Source: Granulicoccus phenolivorans DSM 17626 = NBRC 107789 = JCM 15570
GTDB taxonomy: Bacteria > Actinomycetota > Actinomycetes > Propionibacteriales > Propionibacteriaceae
Length of the DNA: 64,000 bases
Assembly: GCF_000423085.1 (NCBI RefSeq)
Contig: NZ_AUHH01000014.1
Location: 1-64,000 of the forward strand
Direction: 5' to 3'
This document shows, piece after piece, positions 24,445 to 33,002 of the stretch. A model generated the notes under the pieces. The model was not told the origin of the DNA and ran no database searches. It saw only the letters and a program-made list of their open reading frames with translations. How positions within the stretch are numbered: the first letter of the stretch is position 1; each line of letters starts with the position of its first letter. Position numbers and translations under genes: made by a program.

Positions 24445-25644
24445 TCAGCCGACGCGGCGCGCCCCCATGTAGGGCATCGAGTCGAGCGGCGCGTAGCCGA
24501 GCGGCTTGCTCGGGTTGGACGCGTGGAAGATCATCCCGTCCCCGACGTAGATGCCGACGTGGCTGATCCCGGAGTAGTAGAACACCAGGTCGCCCGGCTG
24601 CAGGTCGGACTTCGCGACCGGCGTACCGACCCCGTACTGCGCCTGGGACGTACGCGGCAGCGAGACGCCGGCGGCCTTCCAGGCAGCACCGGTGAGCCCG
24701 GAGCAGTCGTAGGAGCCGGGGCCGGTGGCGCCGAAGGAGTAGGGCTTGCCATTCTGGGCGATGGCGAACGCGACCGCGGTGGCGGCCCGGCCCGAGGCAC
24801 CGGCCGGGGCCGGAGCGGCGGCGGCAGCCTCGGTGGGCTGCGCGGCCGACTTCGACGGGCTGGCCGACTTGCTGGCACTGGCCGAGGGGGACGCCGACTT
24901 GCTGGCACTGGCACTGGCAGACGGCGAGGCCGACTTGCTGGCACTGGCCGACGGCGAGGCGCTCGGGCTCTGCGTGGTTGCAGCGGCGCTGGCGGCCTCG
25001 GCCCGGCGGGCGGCAGCGGCCTGTTCCTCTTCCTGGAGCTTCTTCAGCCGGTCCCGTTCCTCGGCCGACAGCTTGTCGAGCACCTGCTGAGCGTCGGCGA
25101 GGTTCTTCGCCGACTCCGCCTGGAGGCGCTTCACCTCGGCGGTGGAGTCGTTGATGGTGGTGACATCGGCGGCCGCCCCACGCTTCAGATCGTTCAGGTT
25201 CGCCTGCTCGGTCTGGTAGTTCTGCAGCAGCGCGTTCTGGTTCTGGTTGACCTGCTGAACCGTGGAGTACTGGGTCAGGAAGTTCTGCGAATCGTTGCGG
25301 GAGACCAGTTGCAGGGCCGGCGCGGAATCGCGGGTCTGGTACTGGGTCAGCGCCACCCGGCTCGCGCCCTGGCGCAGCTGCTCGACCTTGGCCTCCTGGG
25401 ACTTCACATCACCCTCGCGGGTGGTCAGCCGCTTCTGCGCGCCGTCGAGCCGGAGCTGGGCGTCCAGCGCCTTCTGCTCCACCGCGGCCGACTCCATCGA
25501 GAGGCGCTCCACCTCGGACTTGGCCTTCTCGACCGCCTGCGGATCGGCATGTGCCGTACCCGGCAGTCCGGTCACCGCGACGACGACGACACCGGCGGCC
25601 AACAGGCCTCGGCACACGTTCAGGGCAGTCCGGCGAACAGCCAC
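24445..25644 (-). CDS. Secreted NlpC/P60 peptidoglycan endopeptidase (RipC-like)
   Basis: A 399-residue cell-wall hydrolase. A signal peptide (about 1-36) ends in AHA-D. A long coiled coil (about 37-215) follows, then a low-complexity linker of Ser/Ala/Pro/Lys repeats (SASPSASASKSASPS). The catalytic domain has Cys in SYDCSGLTGAAWK, His in SHVGIYVGDG and a polar HASN. It cleaves stem peptides during daughter-cell separation (family knowledge). The GTG at 25644 is chosen for AAGGAG; the frame runs 18 codons further upstream without a site. It matches Rv2190c by position. Confidence 0.92.
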   Translation of the reverse strand: MAVRRTALNVCRGLLAAGVVVVAVTGLPGTAHADPQAVEKAKSEVERLSMESAAVEQKALDAQLRLDGAQKRLTTREGDVKSQEAKVEQLRQGASRVALTQYQTRDSAPALQLVSRNDSQNFLTQYSTVQQVNQNQNALLQNYQTEQANLNDLKRGAAADVTTINDSTAEVKRLQAESAKNLADAQQVLDKLSAEERDRLKKLQEEEQAAAARRAEAASAAATTQSPSASPSASASKSASPSASASASKSASPSASASKSASPSKSAAQPTEAAAAAPAPAGASGRAATAVAFAIAQNGKPYSFGATGPGSYDCSGLTGAAWKAAGVSLPRTSQAQYGVGTPVAKSDLQPGDLVFYYSGISHVGIYVGDGMIFHASNPSKPLGYAPLDSMPYMGARRVG

Positions 25645-25674
25645 GCTGTCTCCTTCGTAGAACGGGGATGAAGC

Positions 25675-25731
25675 TTTCGGTGGCCCTTGTCGAGCCACCG
25701 AAACCCTAGATCACGAAAAAGTCACGCGCAA
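25675..25731 (-). promoter_or_regulatory. Promoter and overlapping dyad of the NlpC/P60 gene
   Basis: On the minus strand a -35 TTGCGC (25731-25726), a 17-base spacer and -10 TAGGGT (25708-25703) form a good sigma-70-type promoter. An inverted repeat TTTCGGTGGC / GCCACCGAAA (arms 25675-25684 and 25694-25703) overlaps the start of transcription, where a regulator could act. Confidence 0.6.
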
Positions 25732-25778
25732 ACTGAGCCGAGTCACTCAGGAATCTCAGACCCCATAGATCACTGTGG

Positions 25779-26045
25779 TCACGGGAAATCGTCATTCTCC
25801 TGAGAATTGTGGACCAGAAGTCTCAGCGGCGGCAGCATCCCCTCCCCGGCCAGCGCATGCAGCGCCCGCCGCTCGTCATCGGCCAGGGCCAGCGGCTCGG
25901 TGGCCGGCTCCCCGAGCAGCACGGACACCACACAGTCCGCGCAGGCCACCTCGCGCATCACGCAGGTATGGCAATCGATCAGCACCGGCTCGGCCTCGGG
26001 CTGTTGGCCCCAGTCCCGGGCCATCGGGTTGCGTGCATCGTTCAT
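25779..26045 (-). CDS. Small cysteine-rich conserved protein
   Basis: An 88-residue protein with a CxxC pair motif, DCHTCVMREVACADCVVSVL, likely a metal- or zinc-binding site, followed by an Ala/Leu-rich acidic C-terminus. Similar short proteins with two CxxC groups sit beside this nuclease in many actinobacteria; function is unknown. ATG 26045 is chosen; a GTG 30 bases upstream is possible. The gene is divergent from the exonuclease gene. Confidence 0.75.
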   Translation of the reverse strand: MNDARNPMARDWGQQPEAEPVLIDCHTCVMREVACADCVVSVLLGEPATEPLALADDERRALHALAGEGMLPPLRLLVHNSQENDDFP

Positions 26046-26108
26046 GGCCCCCACCGTGCCGAGGCCCACTGACACTTTTTCGTCCTCCCCCGCCCCGGGC
26101 CGGGAAAA

Positions 26109-26124
26109 ATCACAACGATGTGAT
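26109..26124. promoter_or_regulatory. Palindrome ATCACA-ACGA-TGTGAT in a divergent promoter region
   Basis: A perfect dyad with 6-base arms, 44 bases before the nuclease start and 64 bases before the divergent small gene. Half-sites are those of CRP-like proteins but in everted order, so it is not a standard CRP site. It is a candidate operator for either gene. Confidence 0.4.
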
Positions 26125-26167
26125 CTTCGGCCGAATTCTGTCGGAGGCCCGGCCTAGCGTCTGGGAC

Positions 26168-27883
26168 ATGAGCCTTGCATCCCTCCCCCACACCCGGGCC
26201 ACGGCCGCCGCCGACCCGGCCTATCAACCCAGTTTCGAAGAGTTGGGTACGCCGCTGTCGGAGGTGACCTTCTGCGTGGTGGACCTGGAGACCACCGGCG
26301 GCGGCGCCGAGGACACCATCACCGAGATCGGTGCGGTGAAGGTGCGCGGCGGCGAGGTCTGTGGCGAGTTCCAGACCCTGGTCAATCCGAACACCACGAT
26401 CGCTCCGCTGATCCAGGTCCTCACCGGAATCACCAATCAGATGGTGGCCGACGCCCCCTCCCTGTCGGCGAGCCTGCCGGGCTTTCTGGAGTTCGCCCGC
26501 GGCACCGTGCTGGTGGCCCACAATGCCGCCTTCGACATCGGCCACCTGAAGCGGGCCTGCGCCGACCGTGACACCCCCTGGCCGGGCAACCAGGTGCTGG
26601 ACACCCTGGCGCTGGCCCGCTGCATCCTGCTGCGCGACGAGGTGCCCAATTTCAAGCTGGGCACCCTGGCCGCCCACGTGCACAGCACCGTCGAGCCGAA
26701 CCACCGCGCACTGTCGGATGCCCGGGCCACCGTCGACGTGCTGCACGCCCTGATCGAACGGGTCGGCAGCCTCGGCGTCCACAGCCTGGAGGATCTGCGT
26801 GAGTTCACCCGGCGGGTGCCCCGGGCGCGCCGGGCCAAGCGGGGCTGGGCCGACGCGCTGCCCGCTGCCCCCGGGGTGTATCTGTTCCACCACGACCATC
26901 CCGATCCCGAGGCACCCGACGGGGTGCGCCGCGAGGTGCTCTACGTCGGCAAGTCCGGCAATCTGCAACGGCGGGTCCGCAGCTACTTCACCGCCTCGGA
27001 GAAGCGGGCCCGGATCAACGAGATGGTCCAGATCGCCACCGGGGTGAGTCATGTGGTGTGCCACACCGAGCTCCACGCCGAGGTGACCGAGCTGCGGATG
27101 ATCGCCACCCATGCCCCGCGCTACAACCGACGCTCCAAGAATCCGCACCGGGCCACTTGGCTGCGGCTCACCGACGAGCTGTTTCCGCGGCTGTCGCTGG
27201 TCCGGACGGTGACCGCCGACGGGGTGCACCTCGGCCCGTTCCGGTCCCGGCGGACCGCCGAGGAGGTCCGCGATGCCCTGCACGACGCGTTCCGGCTGCG
27301 CCAGTGCACCGACCGGATCCCGGCCCGCCAGGACGGCAGCCCGTGTGCACTGGCCGGCATGGGCCGCTGCCCCGCCCCGTGCGACGGCTCGGTGTCCCCC
27401 GCGGCGTACGCCCGGATCGCCGGTGCGGCCGGGGCGGCGATGGCCGGCGACGTGGCCGGGGTGAACGGTGCGCTGACGGCCCGGATCACCCGGCTGGCCG
27501 ACGCGGAGCGGTTCGAGGAGGCCGGCCAGGTCCGTGACCGGATGCTCACCTGGGCGGAGTCCCTGCGCCGGTTCCACCGATTCACCGCCCTGGCCCGCTG
27601 CCGCCAGCTGGTGGCCACCGCCCCGGTGGAGGGCGGCTGGGCGGTCCACGTCATCCGGTACGGCCGGCTGGCCGCGGCCGGGCTGGCCCGCCCCGGGGAG
27701 CATCCCCCGACCTTCGCGGCCGGCCTGGTGACCACCGCGGAGTCGGTGCCCGCTCCGTCAGCCCCGTTGCCGGCCGCGACCGTGGCCGAAACCGAGTGTC
27801 TGGCCGGCTGGCTGGAGCGCCCCGGCGTACGCCTGCTGGAGGTGGACGGGGAATGGAGCTGGCCGCTGCACCTGGCCGAGTGA
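26168..27883 (+). CDS. DEDDh exonuclease fused to GIY-YIG (UvrC/Cho-like) nuclease
   Basis: A 571-residue DNA repair protein. Residues about 30-200 are a DnaQ-type 3'-5' exonuclease with DLETTG (Exo I), AHNAAFDIGHL (Exo II) and HRALSDARATV (Exo III His). Residues about 236-320 form a GIY-YIG endonuclease (PGVYLFHHD, then VLYVGKSGNLQRRVRSYF). A UVR-like helix (DAERFEEAGQVRDRM) and a cysteine cluster (CALAGMGRCPAPC) follow. It is the actinobacterial Rv2191 type. The ATG lies 8 bases past a -10 TAGCGT (26155-26160) with no ribosome site, so a leaderless start is likely. Confidence 0.92.
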   Translation: MSLASLPHTRATAAADPAYQPSFEELGTPLSEVTFCVVDLETTGGGAEDTITEIGAVKVRGGEVCGEFQTLVNPNTTIAPLIQVLTGITNQMVADAPSLSASLPGFLEFARGTVLVAHNAAFDIGHLKRACADRDTPWPGNQVLDTLALARCILLRDEVPNFKLGTLAAHVHSTVEPNHRALSDARATVDVLHALIERVGSLGVHSLEDLREFTRRVPRARRAKRGWADALPAAPGVYLFHHDHPDPEAPDGVRREVLYVGKSGNLQRRVRSYFTASEKRARINEMVQIATGVSHVVCHTELHAEVTELRMIATHAPRYNRRSKNPHRATWLRLTDELFPRLSLVRTVTADGVHLGPFRSRRTAEEVRDALHDAFRLRQCTDRIPARQDGSPCALAGMGRCPAPCDGSVSPAAYARIAGAAGAAMAGDVAGVNGALTARITRLADAERFEEAGQVRDRMLTWAESLRRFHRFTALARCRQLVATAPVEGGWAVHVIRYGRLAAAGLARPGEHPPTFAAGLVTTAESVPAPSAPLPAATVAETECLAGWLERPGVRLLEVDGEWSWPLHLAE

Positions 27884-27900
27884 CCCGCGGCCTCAGCCGG

Positions 27901-27938
27901 CGAAGGCCCCCGGGTCCGGTGGGACTCGGGGGCCTTCG
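27901..27938 (-). terminator. Terminator of the qcr operon
   Basis: A 12-base-pair stem (CGAAGGCCCCCG 27901-27912 with 27927-27938) and a 14-base loop, 20 bases past the qcrB stop and also just past the convergent nuclease gene, so it may act both ways. The T run is poor. Confidence 0.6.
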
Positions 27939-27957
27939 GGAGTGCTGCGCGCTGCGA

Positions 27958-29667
27958 TCAGTGCTTGCCGGTCAACTCCGGATCGTGCACATCGTCGAGC
28001 TCGCCATGCTTCTCGTGCTCGATGTGATCGCGAGCCGCGATCAGTTCCTCTGCGGTCGGGATCTCCACCCGATCCTTGTAGAACCAGCGCGACCAACGGG
28101 ACCGGTTCCGCGAGACGACGTCCTTCTTGGCCAGGCCATTGCGGTCGTCGGCCGCGGTCGCATCCAGCGGCATGTACTGCTTGTGCTGGGTGAGGGTCCA
28201 GGCCTCGTCGTGGGAGATCGGCAGATGCGGCTCGTAGTAGCCACCATCGGCGGTCCGCATCATCGTGCCGGTCTCCGAGCCGTGCAGCAGGCGCTCCTGA
28301 TCCTTGCGCTGCAGACCCAGGCAGATCCGCTTGGTGATGATGAAGGCGAGGATCGGGGCCAGGAACACCATCACCCGCATCACCTCGGTCACCTGGTTCA
28401 GCGAAACATGGAACCGGATGGCCAGGATGTCGTTACCGCCGGACAGCCAGAACATCGCGTACACCGACATCGCGGCCACCCCGATCGCGGTCCGGGTCGC
28501 GGCGTTGCGCGGCCGGTCCACGATGTGGTGCTCGGAGTCATCCCCGGTGAGCCACTTCTCGATGAACGGATAGACACCGAGGCTGACGAACAGCAGGCCC
28601 AGGAAGCCCAGACCCGGAATCATCACGTTCCACGACCAGGTCGTGCCACCGATGTAGGACTCGATGTTCGGCATGATCCGGACCGCGCCTTCGGCCGGGC
28701 CCATGTACCAGTCGGGCTGCGAGCCCGCGGTCACCTGCGCCGGGTTGTACGGACCGACCACCCAGACCGGGTTGATCTGCACGAAGGTGCCCAGCAGGGT
28801 GAGGAAGCCGCTCACGATGAAGAACAGGCCACCGGCCTTGGCAGCGAAGGTCGGGAACATCGGGATACCGACGACGTTGGTCTCGGTACGCCCGGGGCCC
28901 GGGTACTGCGAGTGCTTGTGGTAGAAGACCAGCGCCAGGTGCGCGGCGATCAGACCCAGGATCAGGCCCGGCAGCAGCAGGATGTGCACCATGTAGAGCC
29001 GGGGCACGATCAGGGTCCCCGGGAACTCGCCGCCGAACAGGAAGAACTCGACCCAGGTGCCGACCAGCGGGATGGATCGGATCAGGCCGTCGGCGAACCG
29101 GAGACCGGTACCCGACAGCAGGTCGTCGGGCAGGGAGTAGCCGGCGAAGCCCTCGATGGTGCCCATGATGAGCAGGCCGACACCGAGCAGCCAGTTGATC
29201 TCGCGCGGCTTGCGGAAGGCGCCGGTGAAGAACACGCGCAGGGCGTGCACCATCATCGCCGCCACGAACGTCATCGCGGCCCAGTGGTGGATCTGGCGAA
29301 CCAGCAGACCGCCGCGGATGTCGAAGGAGATGTTCAACGTGGAGGCGAACGCCTCCGACATCGGCAGGCCCTTCAACAGCTGGTAGGAGCCCTGGTATTC
29401 GATCTCACCCATCGACGGCTTGAACCAGATCGTCAGGAAGACGCCGGTGACCAGCAGGATGATGAACGAATACAGCGCGATCTCACCGAGCATGAACGAC
29501 CAGTGGTCGGGGAAGATCTTGCGGAGCAGGAAGTTCCCGATCCCGCCGAGACCGACCCGGTCATCGCCCCATTTGGCGGCCGGGCCCAACTTCTTCAACG
29601 GGGGGTTCGGCTTGACCGCGTTGTGCGGCTGGACCACCTCCGTGGATACCTGTGCAGGCTTGGCCAT
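27958..29667 (-). CDS. qcrB: Cytochrome bc1 complex cytochrome b subunit
   Basis: The quinol-oxidising membrane core of the bcc complex. The 569 residues include eight or more helices, heme-ligand histidines in QIHHWAAMTFVAAMMVHALR and in LGLIAAHLALVFYHKH, and the PEW-like loop at the quinol site region (GTTWSWNVMIPG nearby). The long cytosolic C-terminus (about 430-569) is an actinobacterial extension. Its ATG overlaps the qcrA stop by one base (TGATG). Last gene of ctaE-qcrC-qcrA-qcrB. Confidence 0.97.
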   Translation of the reverse strand: MAKPAQVSTEVVQPHNAVKPNPPLKKLGPAAKWGDDRVGLGGIGNFLLRKIFPDHWSFMLGEIALYSFIILLVTGVFLTIWFKPSMGEIEYQGSYQLLKGLPMSEAFASTLNISFDIRGGLLVRQIHHWAAMTFVAAMMVHALRVFFTGAFRKPREINWLLGVGLLIMGTIEGFAGYSLPDDLLSGTGLRFADGLIRSIPLVGTWVEFFLFGGEFPGTLIVPRLYMVHILLLPGLILGLIAAHLALVFYHKHSQYPGPGRTETNVVGIPMFPTFAAKAGGLFFIVSGFLTLLGTFVQINPVWVVGPYNPAQVTAGSQPDWYMGPAEGAVRIMPNIESYIGGTTWSWNVMIPGLGFLGLLFVSLGVYPFIEKWLTGDDSEHHIVDRPRNAATRTAIGVAAMSVYAMFWLSGGNDILAIRFHVSLNQVTEVMRVMVFLAPILAFIITKRICLGLQRKDQERLLHGSETGTMMRTADGGYYEPHLPISHDEAWTLTQHKQYMPLDATAADDRNGLAKKDVVSRNRSRWSRWFYKDRVEIPTAEELIAARDHIEHEKHGELDDVHDPELTGKH

Positions 29668-30797
29668 CAGTACTCACCCTTGTCGTTCTCGCGGTTGAAG
29701 GGACGCTCGAAGAAGCTCGGTCCGACCGCCACCTCGAAGTCGCGCTGGGCAATCAGGTACCCCTCGGCGTCCACGGTGATCGGCAACTGCGGAAGAGCGC
29801 GCGCTGCCGGGCCGAAGACGACCTTGCCGTGGTTGCCCAGGTCGAAGGTCGACTGGTGACACGGGCACAGCAGGTGGTGGGTCTGCTGCTCCCACAGCGA
29901 GATCGGGCAACCGACGTGGGTGCAGATCTTGGAGAACGCCAGGATGCCGCCGACCTGCCAGTCCTCGCGACCGGTGATGTTGATCGTGTTCGGGTCCATC
30001 CGGACCACGATGATCGCGGACTTGGCCTTCTCACTCTGGAACCGCGCCGGATCGCTGTGGTGCAGTTCCTCCAGGTTGCTCGGCTCGCCGTTGATCAGCT
30101 GGCCGATCTCCATGTCGGAGGCCTTGATCCGCTCGTAGGTCACATCGTTGACCAGGTAGATGGTCTTGCTCTCGGTCTCGGCGAACAGGGTCCGCTCGAG
30201 GGTCCGGTGCCGGGTGCTGGGCAACGGCCACGGACCCGCGTCGGCCAGGGTCACCAGCGGCGCCAGGGCGGTCAGGCCCAGGGCGCCCAGCAGGCTCCAG
30301 CCGATGATGCTGCGGCGACCGTAGATGTTGGCGTCCTTGCCCATCGCCTCCAGCTTCTCCAGCACGAGCTGCTTGTTCTCCGGGGTGGAGGACAGCTGAT
30401 GCCGCTCTTCGGCGATCTCCCGGTCGTTCATGATCCGGCGGGCCCACTGGACCAGGCCGATCCCGATCAGGAGGATGGCCAGGCCGAGGAACAGACCCAT
30501 GTAGAAGTGCTGCGCCGACATGCCGAGCACCGGCACGATCGGACCGCCGTAGCTCTCCTCCGGGTTGCGACCCAGCGGACCGGGAATCGCGAAGTAGGCC
30601 ACGATGAACGCGATCGCGAACAGCGGGGACAGCGCGAAGCAGGCAACGATCTGCCGGGTCGCGCGCCGGTTCGCGCCTTCGTCCTCATCGCTCCACCGGT
30701 TGACGTGCTCCTCGATCCCGGGGTTCGGCACCGGCTGCGCCTGAATCCAGCCGTGCTCGTTCACGTCCGGGGTCTTGACGTCGTTCTGCTCGCTCAT
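29667..30797 (-). CDS. qcrA: Rieske iron-sulfur subunit of the bc1 complex
   Basis: Transfers electrons from quinol to cytochrome cc. The 376 residues are much longer than mitochondrial Rieske proteins because of the actinobacterial N-terminal region with three membrane helices (around 60-85, 95-120 and 165-190). The [2Fe-2S] ligands lie in CTHVGCPISLW and LLCPCHQSTFD. The start MSEQND is used because its ATG overlaps the qcrC stop (ATGA). Confidence 0.97.
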   Translation of the reverse strand: MSEQNDVKTPDVNEHGWIQAQPVPNPGIEEHVNRWSDEDEGANRRATRQIVACFALSPLFAIAFIVAYFAIPGPLGRNPEESYGGPIVPVLGMSAQHFYMGLFLGLAILLIGIGLVQWARRIMNDREIAEERHQLSSTPENKQLVLEKLEAMGKDANIYGRRSIIGWSLLGALGLTALAPLVTLADAGPWPLPSTRHRTLERTLFAETESKTIYLVNDVTYERIKASDMEIGQLINGEPSNLEELHHSDPARFQSEKAKSAIIVVRMDPNTINITGREDWQVGGILAFSKICTHVGCPISLWEQQTHHLLCPCHQSTFDLGNHGKVVFGPAARALPQLPITVDAEGYLIAQRDFEVAVGPSFFERPFNRENDKGEY

Positions 30798-31639
30798 TTG
30801 ACCCGAGCTCCCTTCGATGCGATCCACGTGACCAGCAGGAGCAGACCACCGATACCGACGACCCAGGCGACCAGGCCCTCGACCACCGGACCGAGCCCAC
30901 CCAGGCCGAAACCGCCGTAGTTGGGCTGGCTGTCGACCGACTTGAGGTAGCCGATGATCTGGTTGACGTCCTGATCGGTCAGATTCTTCTCACTGAACAC
31001 CGGCATCTGCTGAGGACCGGTACGCAGGGCCTCCCAGATGTGCTTGTTCTCGACGTTGGTCAGCGCGGGGGCGTACTTGCCCTCGGGCAGTGCGCCACCC
31101 TGACCGGTGAGGTTGTGACAGGCCGAGCAGTTGGTCCGGAACAGTTCGCCGCCCTTGGCCACACCCTCGGGGTCGGTGGCCGGGTTGACCCCGGCGTACT
31201 GCTGCTCGGTCGGGATCTGCGGGCCCGGGCCGAGCGAATCCACGTACGCGGCCAGGTCGCGGATCTGCTGCTGGCTGTAGACGACGTTCTTGCGCGGGGC
31301 CTGCGCGCCCGGGTTGGCCATCGGCATCCGGCCGGTGCCCACCTGGAAGTCGACCGCGGCACCGCCGACACCGACCAGGGACGGTCCGGCGAACTGCTCG
31401 GGCTGGGCGTTGTCCGGCTTGAGCGAACCACCCTCACCGTTCATGCCGTGGCAGGAGGCACAGCCCACCAGGAACAGTTCCCGGCCCTTCGCGGCATCGC
31501 CGGGGGCCAGGGCCTCCTCGGCGGAGGACTTGCCGGCCGGGGCGAACCCGGCGTACAGGCCACCCACAATAAGTAGAGCGACCAGCAGCATCAGCGGCTT
31601 GAAGGCCGGATGCCGACGCTTGGCTGACAGGAAACTCAC
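30794..31639 (-). CDS. qcrC: Diheme cytochrome cc subunit of the bc1 complex
   Basis: Carries electrons directly to the aa3 oxidase in the supercomplex. The 281 residues have an N-terminal helix (PLMLLVALLIVGGLYAG), two c-type heme sites CASCH and CSACH, each in its own cytochrome domain, and a C-terminal helix (GLVAWVVGIGGLLLLVTWIA). The GTG start is served by AGGAAGG. The absence of a soluble cytochrome c gene fits the actinobacterial bcc-aa3 arrangement. Confidence 0.97.
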   Translation of the reverse strand: MSFLSAKRRHPAFKPLMLLVALLIVGGLYAGFAPAGKSSAEEALAPGDAAKGRELFLVGCASCHGMNGEGGSLKPDNAQPEQFAGPSLVGVGGAAVDFQVGTGRMPMANPGAQAPRKNVVYSQQQIRDLAAYVDSLGPGPQIPTEQQYAGVNPATDPEGVAKGGELFRTNCSACHNLTGQGGALPEGKYAPALTNVENKHIWEALRTGPQQMPVFSEKNLTDQDVNQIIGYLKSVDSQPNYGGFGLGGLGPVVEGLVAWVVGIGGLLLLVTWIASKGARVK

Positions 31640-31709
31640 GAGTGCGTACCTTCCTGGGTGAGAATGATCTGGCGAGGCAGCTTAGCCACTGCCGAGGCGG
31701 TGCGGGTGC

Positions 31710-32399
31710 TCATCGCAGGAAGTACAGGACGCCGAACAGAATGATCCACACCACATCGACGAAGTGCCAGTAGTAGGACACCACAACAGCGGTGATGGCC
31801 TGCTCATGGGTGAACTTCCGGGCCAGATAGGTCCGGCCCAGCACCAGCAGGAAGGCGATCAGGCCACCGGTCACGTGCAGGCCGTGGAATCCCGTGGCCA
31901 GGAAGAACAGCGACCAGTACACGTTGGTCTGCGGCGCCATGCCGTGGCTGAACAGGGTGGCGTACTCATACACCTGACCGGCGATGAAGACCGAGCCCAT
32001 CACGAAGGTAAGGATGTACCACTCGCGCAGGCCCCACTTGGCCACATTGAACATGCCCGCCGTGCGGCCCACCTGGCCCCGCTCGGCCGCGAACACGCCC
32101 ATCTGGCAGGTCACCGAGGAGAGCACCAGGACCGCGGTGTTCCCGGTGGACAGGGGGATATTGAGCATCGAGGTACCCTCGGCCCACATGGCCCCACCGT
32201 CGAGGCTGGTCTGCGCCGCGCGGGTCGAGAAGTACGCGGCGAACAGCGCCGCGAAGAACATCAGCTCCGAGGCCAGCCAGATCAGCACCCCCACCGACAT
32301 CATGTCGGGTCGACCCTTGACGCCGCCGGCGCGGACCGGGGAGACCGGGTGGAGGCTGCCCGGGGGCAGTTCAGTCGTCGTCTCTGCAGAAGTAGCCAC
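31710..32399 (-). CDS. ctaE: Cytochrome c oxidase subunit III
   Basis: A 229-residue membrane subunit of the aa3 oxidase. Five helices are visible ([37 protein letters not shown] region, [36 protein letters not shown] and [17 protein letters not shown]). [10 protein letters not shown] and HFVDVVW are subunit III signatures. The GTG start is 6 bases past CATAAT on the minus strand, a likely -10 box. First gene of the ctaE-qcrCAB operon. Confidence 0.96.
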   Translation of the reverse strand: MATSAETTTELPPGSLHPVSPVRAGGVKGRPDMMSVGVLIWLASELMFFAALFAAYFSTRAAQTSLDGGAMWAEGTSMLNIPLSTGNTAVLVLSSVTCQMGVFAAERGQVGRTAGMFNVAKWGLREWYILTFVMGSVFIAGQVYEYATLFSHGMAPQTNVYWSLFFLATGFHGLHVTGGLIAFLLVLGRTYLARKFTHEQAITAVVVSYYWHFVDVVWIILFGVLYFLR

Positions 32400-32561
32400 G
32401 TCAGCATTATGTCGAGCTTTTCTCCGCAGGTCATGTCATCTGCCAAAAGTGGTCTCACGAGGTGATCCAGGGTTTCCCGCAGCCCACCGCGCGGGGCGCG
32501 CTAGCATGCGGCTTGGATGCCCACGTGGGGTCCGCCCAGCCGAGTCACGAAGGAGCGCAGC

Positions 32562-33002
32562 ATGAGCGCGGAAGCCGCCGGGGCCCCTGCCGAAACCTGT
32601 CAGATCCTGGTCTATTCCGATGACCGCGCGGTGCGGGAGCAGACGGTGCTGGCCCTGGGCCGACGGGTCGCCGAGGATCTTCCCGAGATCGAAACGGTCG
32701 AGTGCGCGACCCAGGCCGCGGTGCTCGCCGCCCTGGACGAGGGCGGCTACGACCTGGTGATTCTGGACGGCGAGGCCGTTCCGGCCGGCGGGATGGGCGT
32801 GTGCCGCCAGATCAAGGACGAGATCTACGACTGCCCGCCGGCCCTGCTGCTGGTCGGGCGCCGCGATGACGCCTGGCTGGCGACCTGGTCGCGTGCCGAC
32901 GGCGTGGTCACCCACCCCGTCGATCCGGTACGCCTCCCCCGCGCCGCCGCCGAACTGCTCCGGCTGCGTCGCAGCGAGCACACGCAGGTGGCCCGCGGAT
33001 GA
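32562..33002 (+). CDS. Receiver-domain protein without output domain
   Basis: A 146-residue response-regulator-like protein. Beta-alpha repeats are visible (QILVYSDDRAVREQT, YDLVILDGEAVPAGG with the acceptor-position Asp, ALLLVGRRDDAWLA). There is no DNA-binding domain. ATG 32562 is used because GAAGGAG lies 6 bases upstream; an in-frame ATG at 32517 lies only a few bases past the -10 TAGCAT (32502-32507) and would add 15 residues. It overlaps trpD by ATGA. The partner kinase is unknown. Confidence 0.8.
   Translation: MSAEAAGAPAETCQILVYSDDRAVREQTVLALGRRVAEDLPEIETVECATQAAVLAALDEGGYDLVILDGEAVPAGGMGVCRQIKDEIYDCPPALLLVGRRDDAWLATWSRADGVVTHPVDPVRLPRAAAELLRLRRSEHTQVARG

Noticed and set aside
25645-25778. 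Possible c-di-AMP (ydaO) riboswitch before the NlpC/P60 gene
   Set aside because: Such riboswitches often precede these genes in actinobacteria, but the conserved ydaO blocks are not present; the region holds an ordinary promoter and a dyad.
27796-29859. 687-codon plus-strand frame opposite qcrB
   Set aside because: Composition is Asp/His/Gln/Arg-rich without domains, and qcrB on the minus strand is certain.
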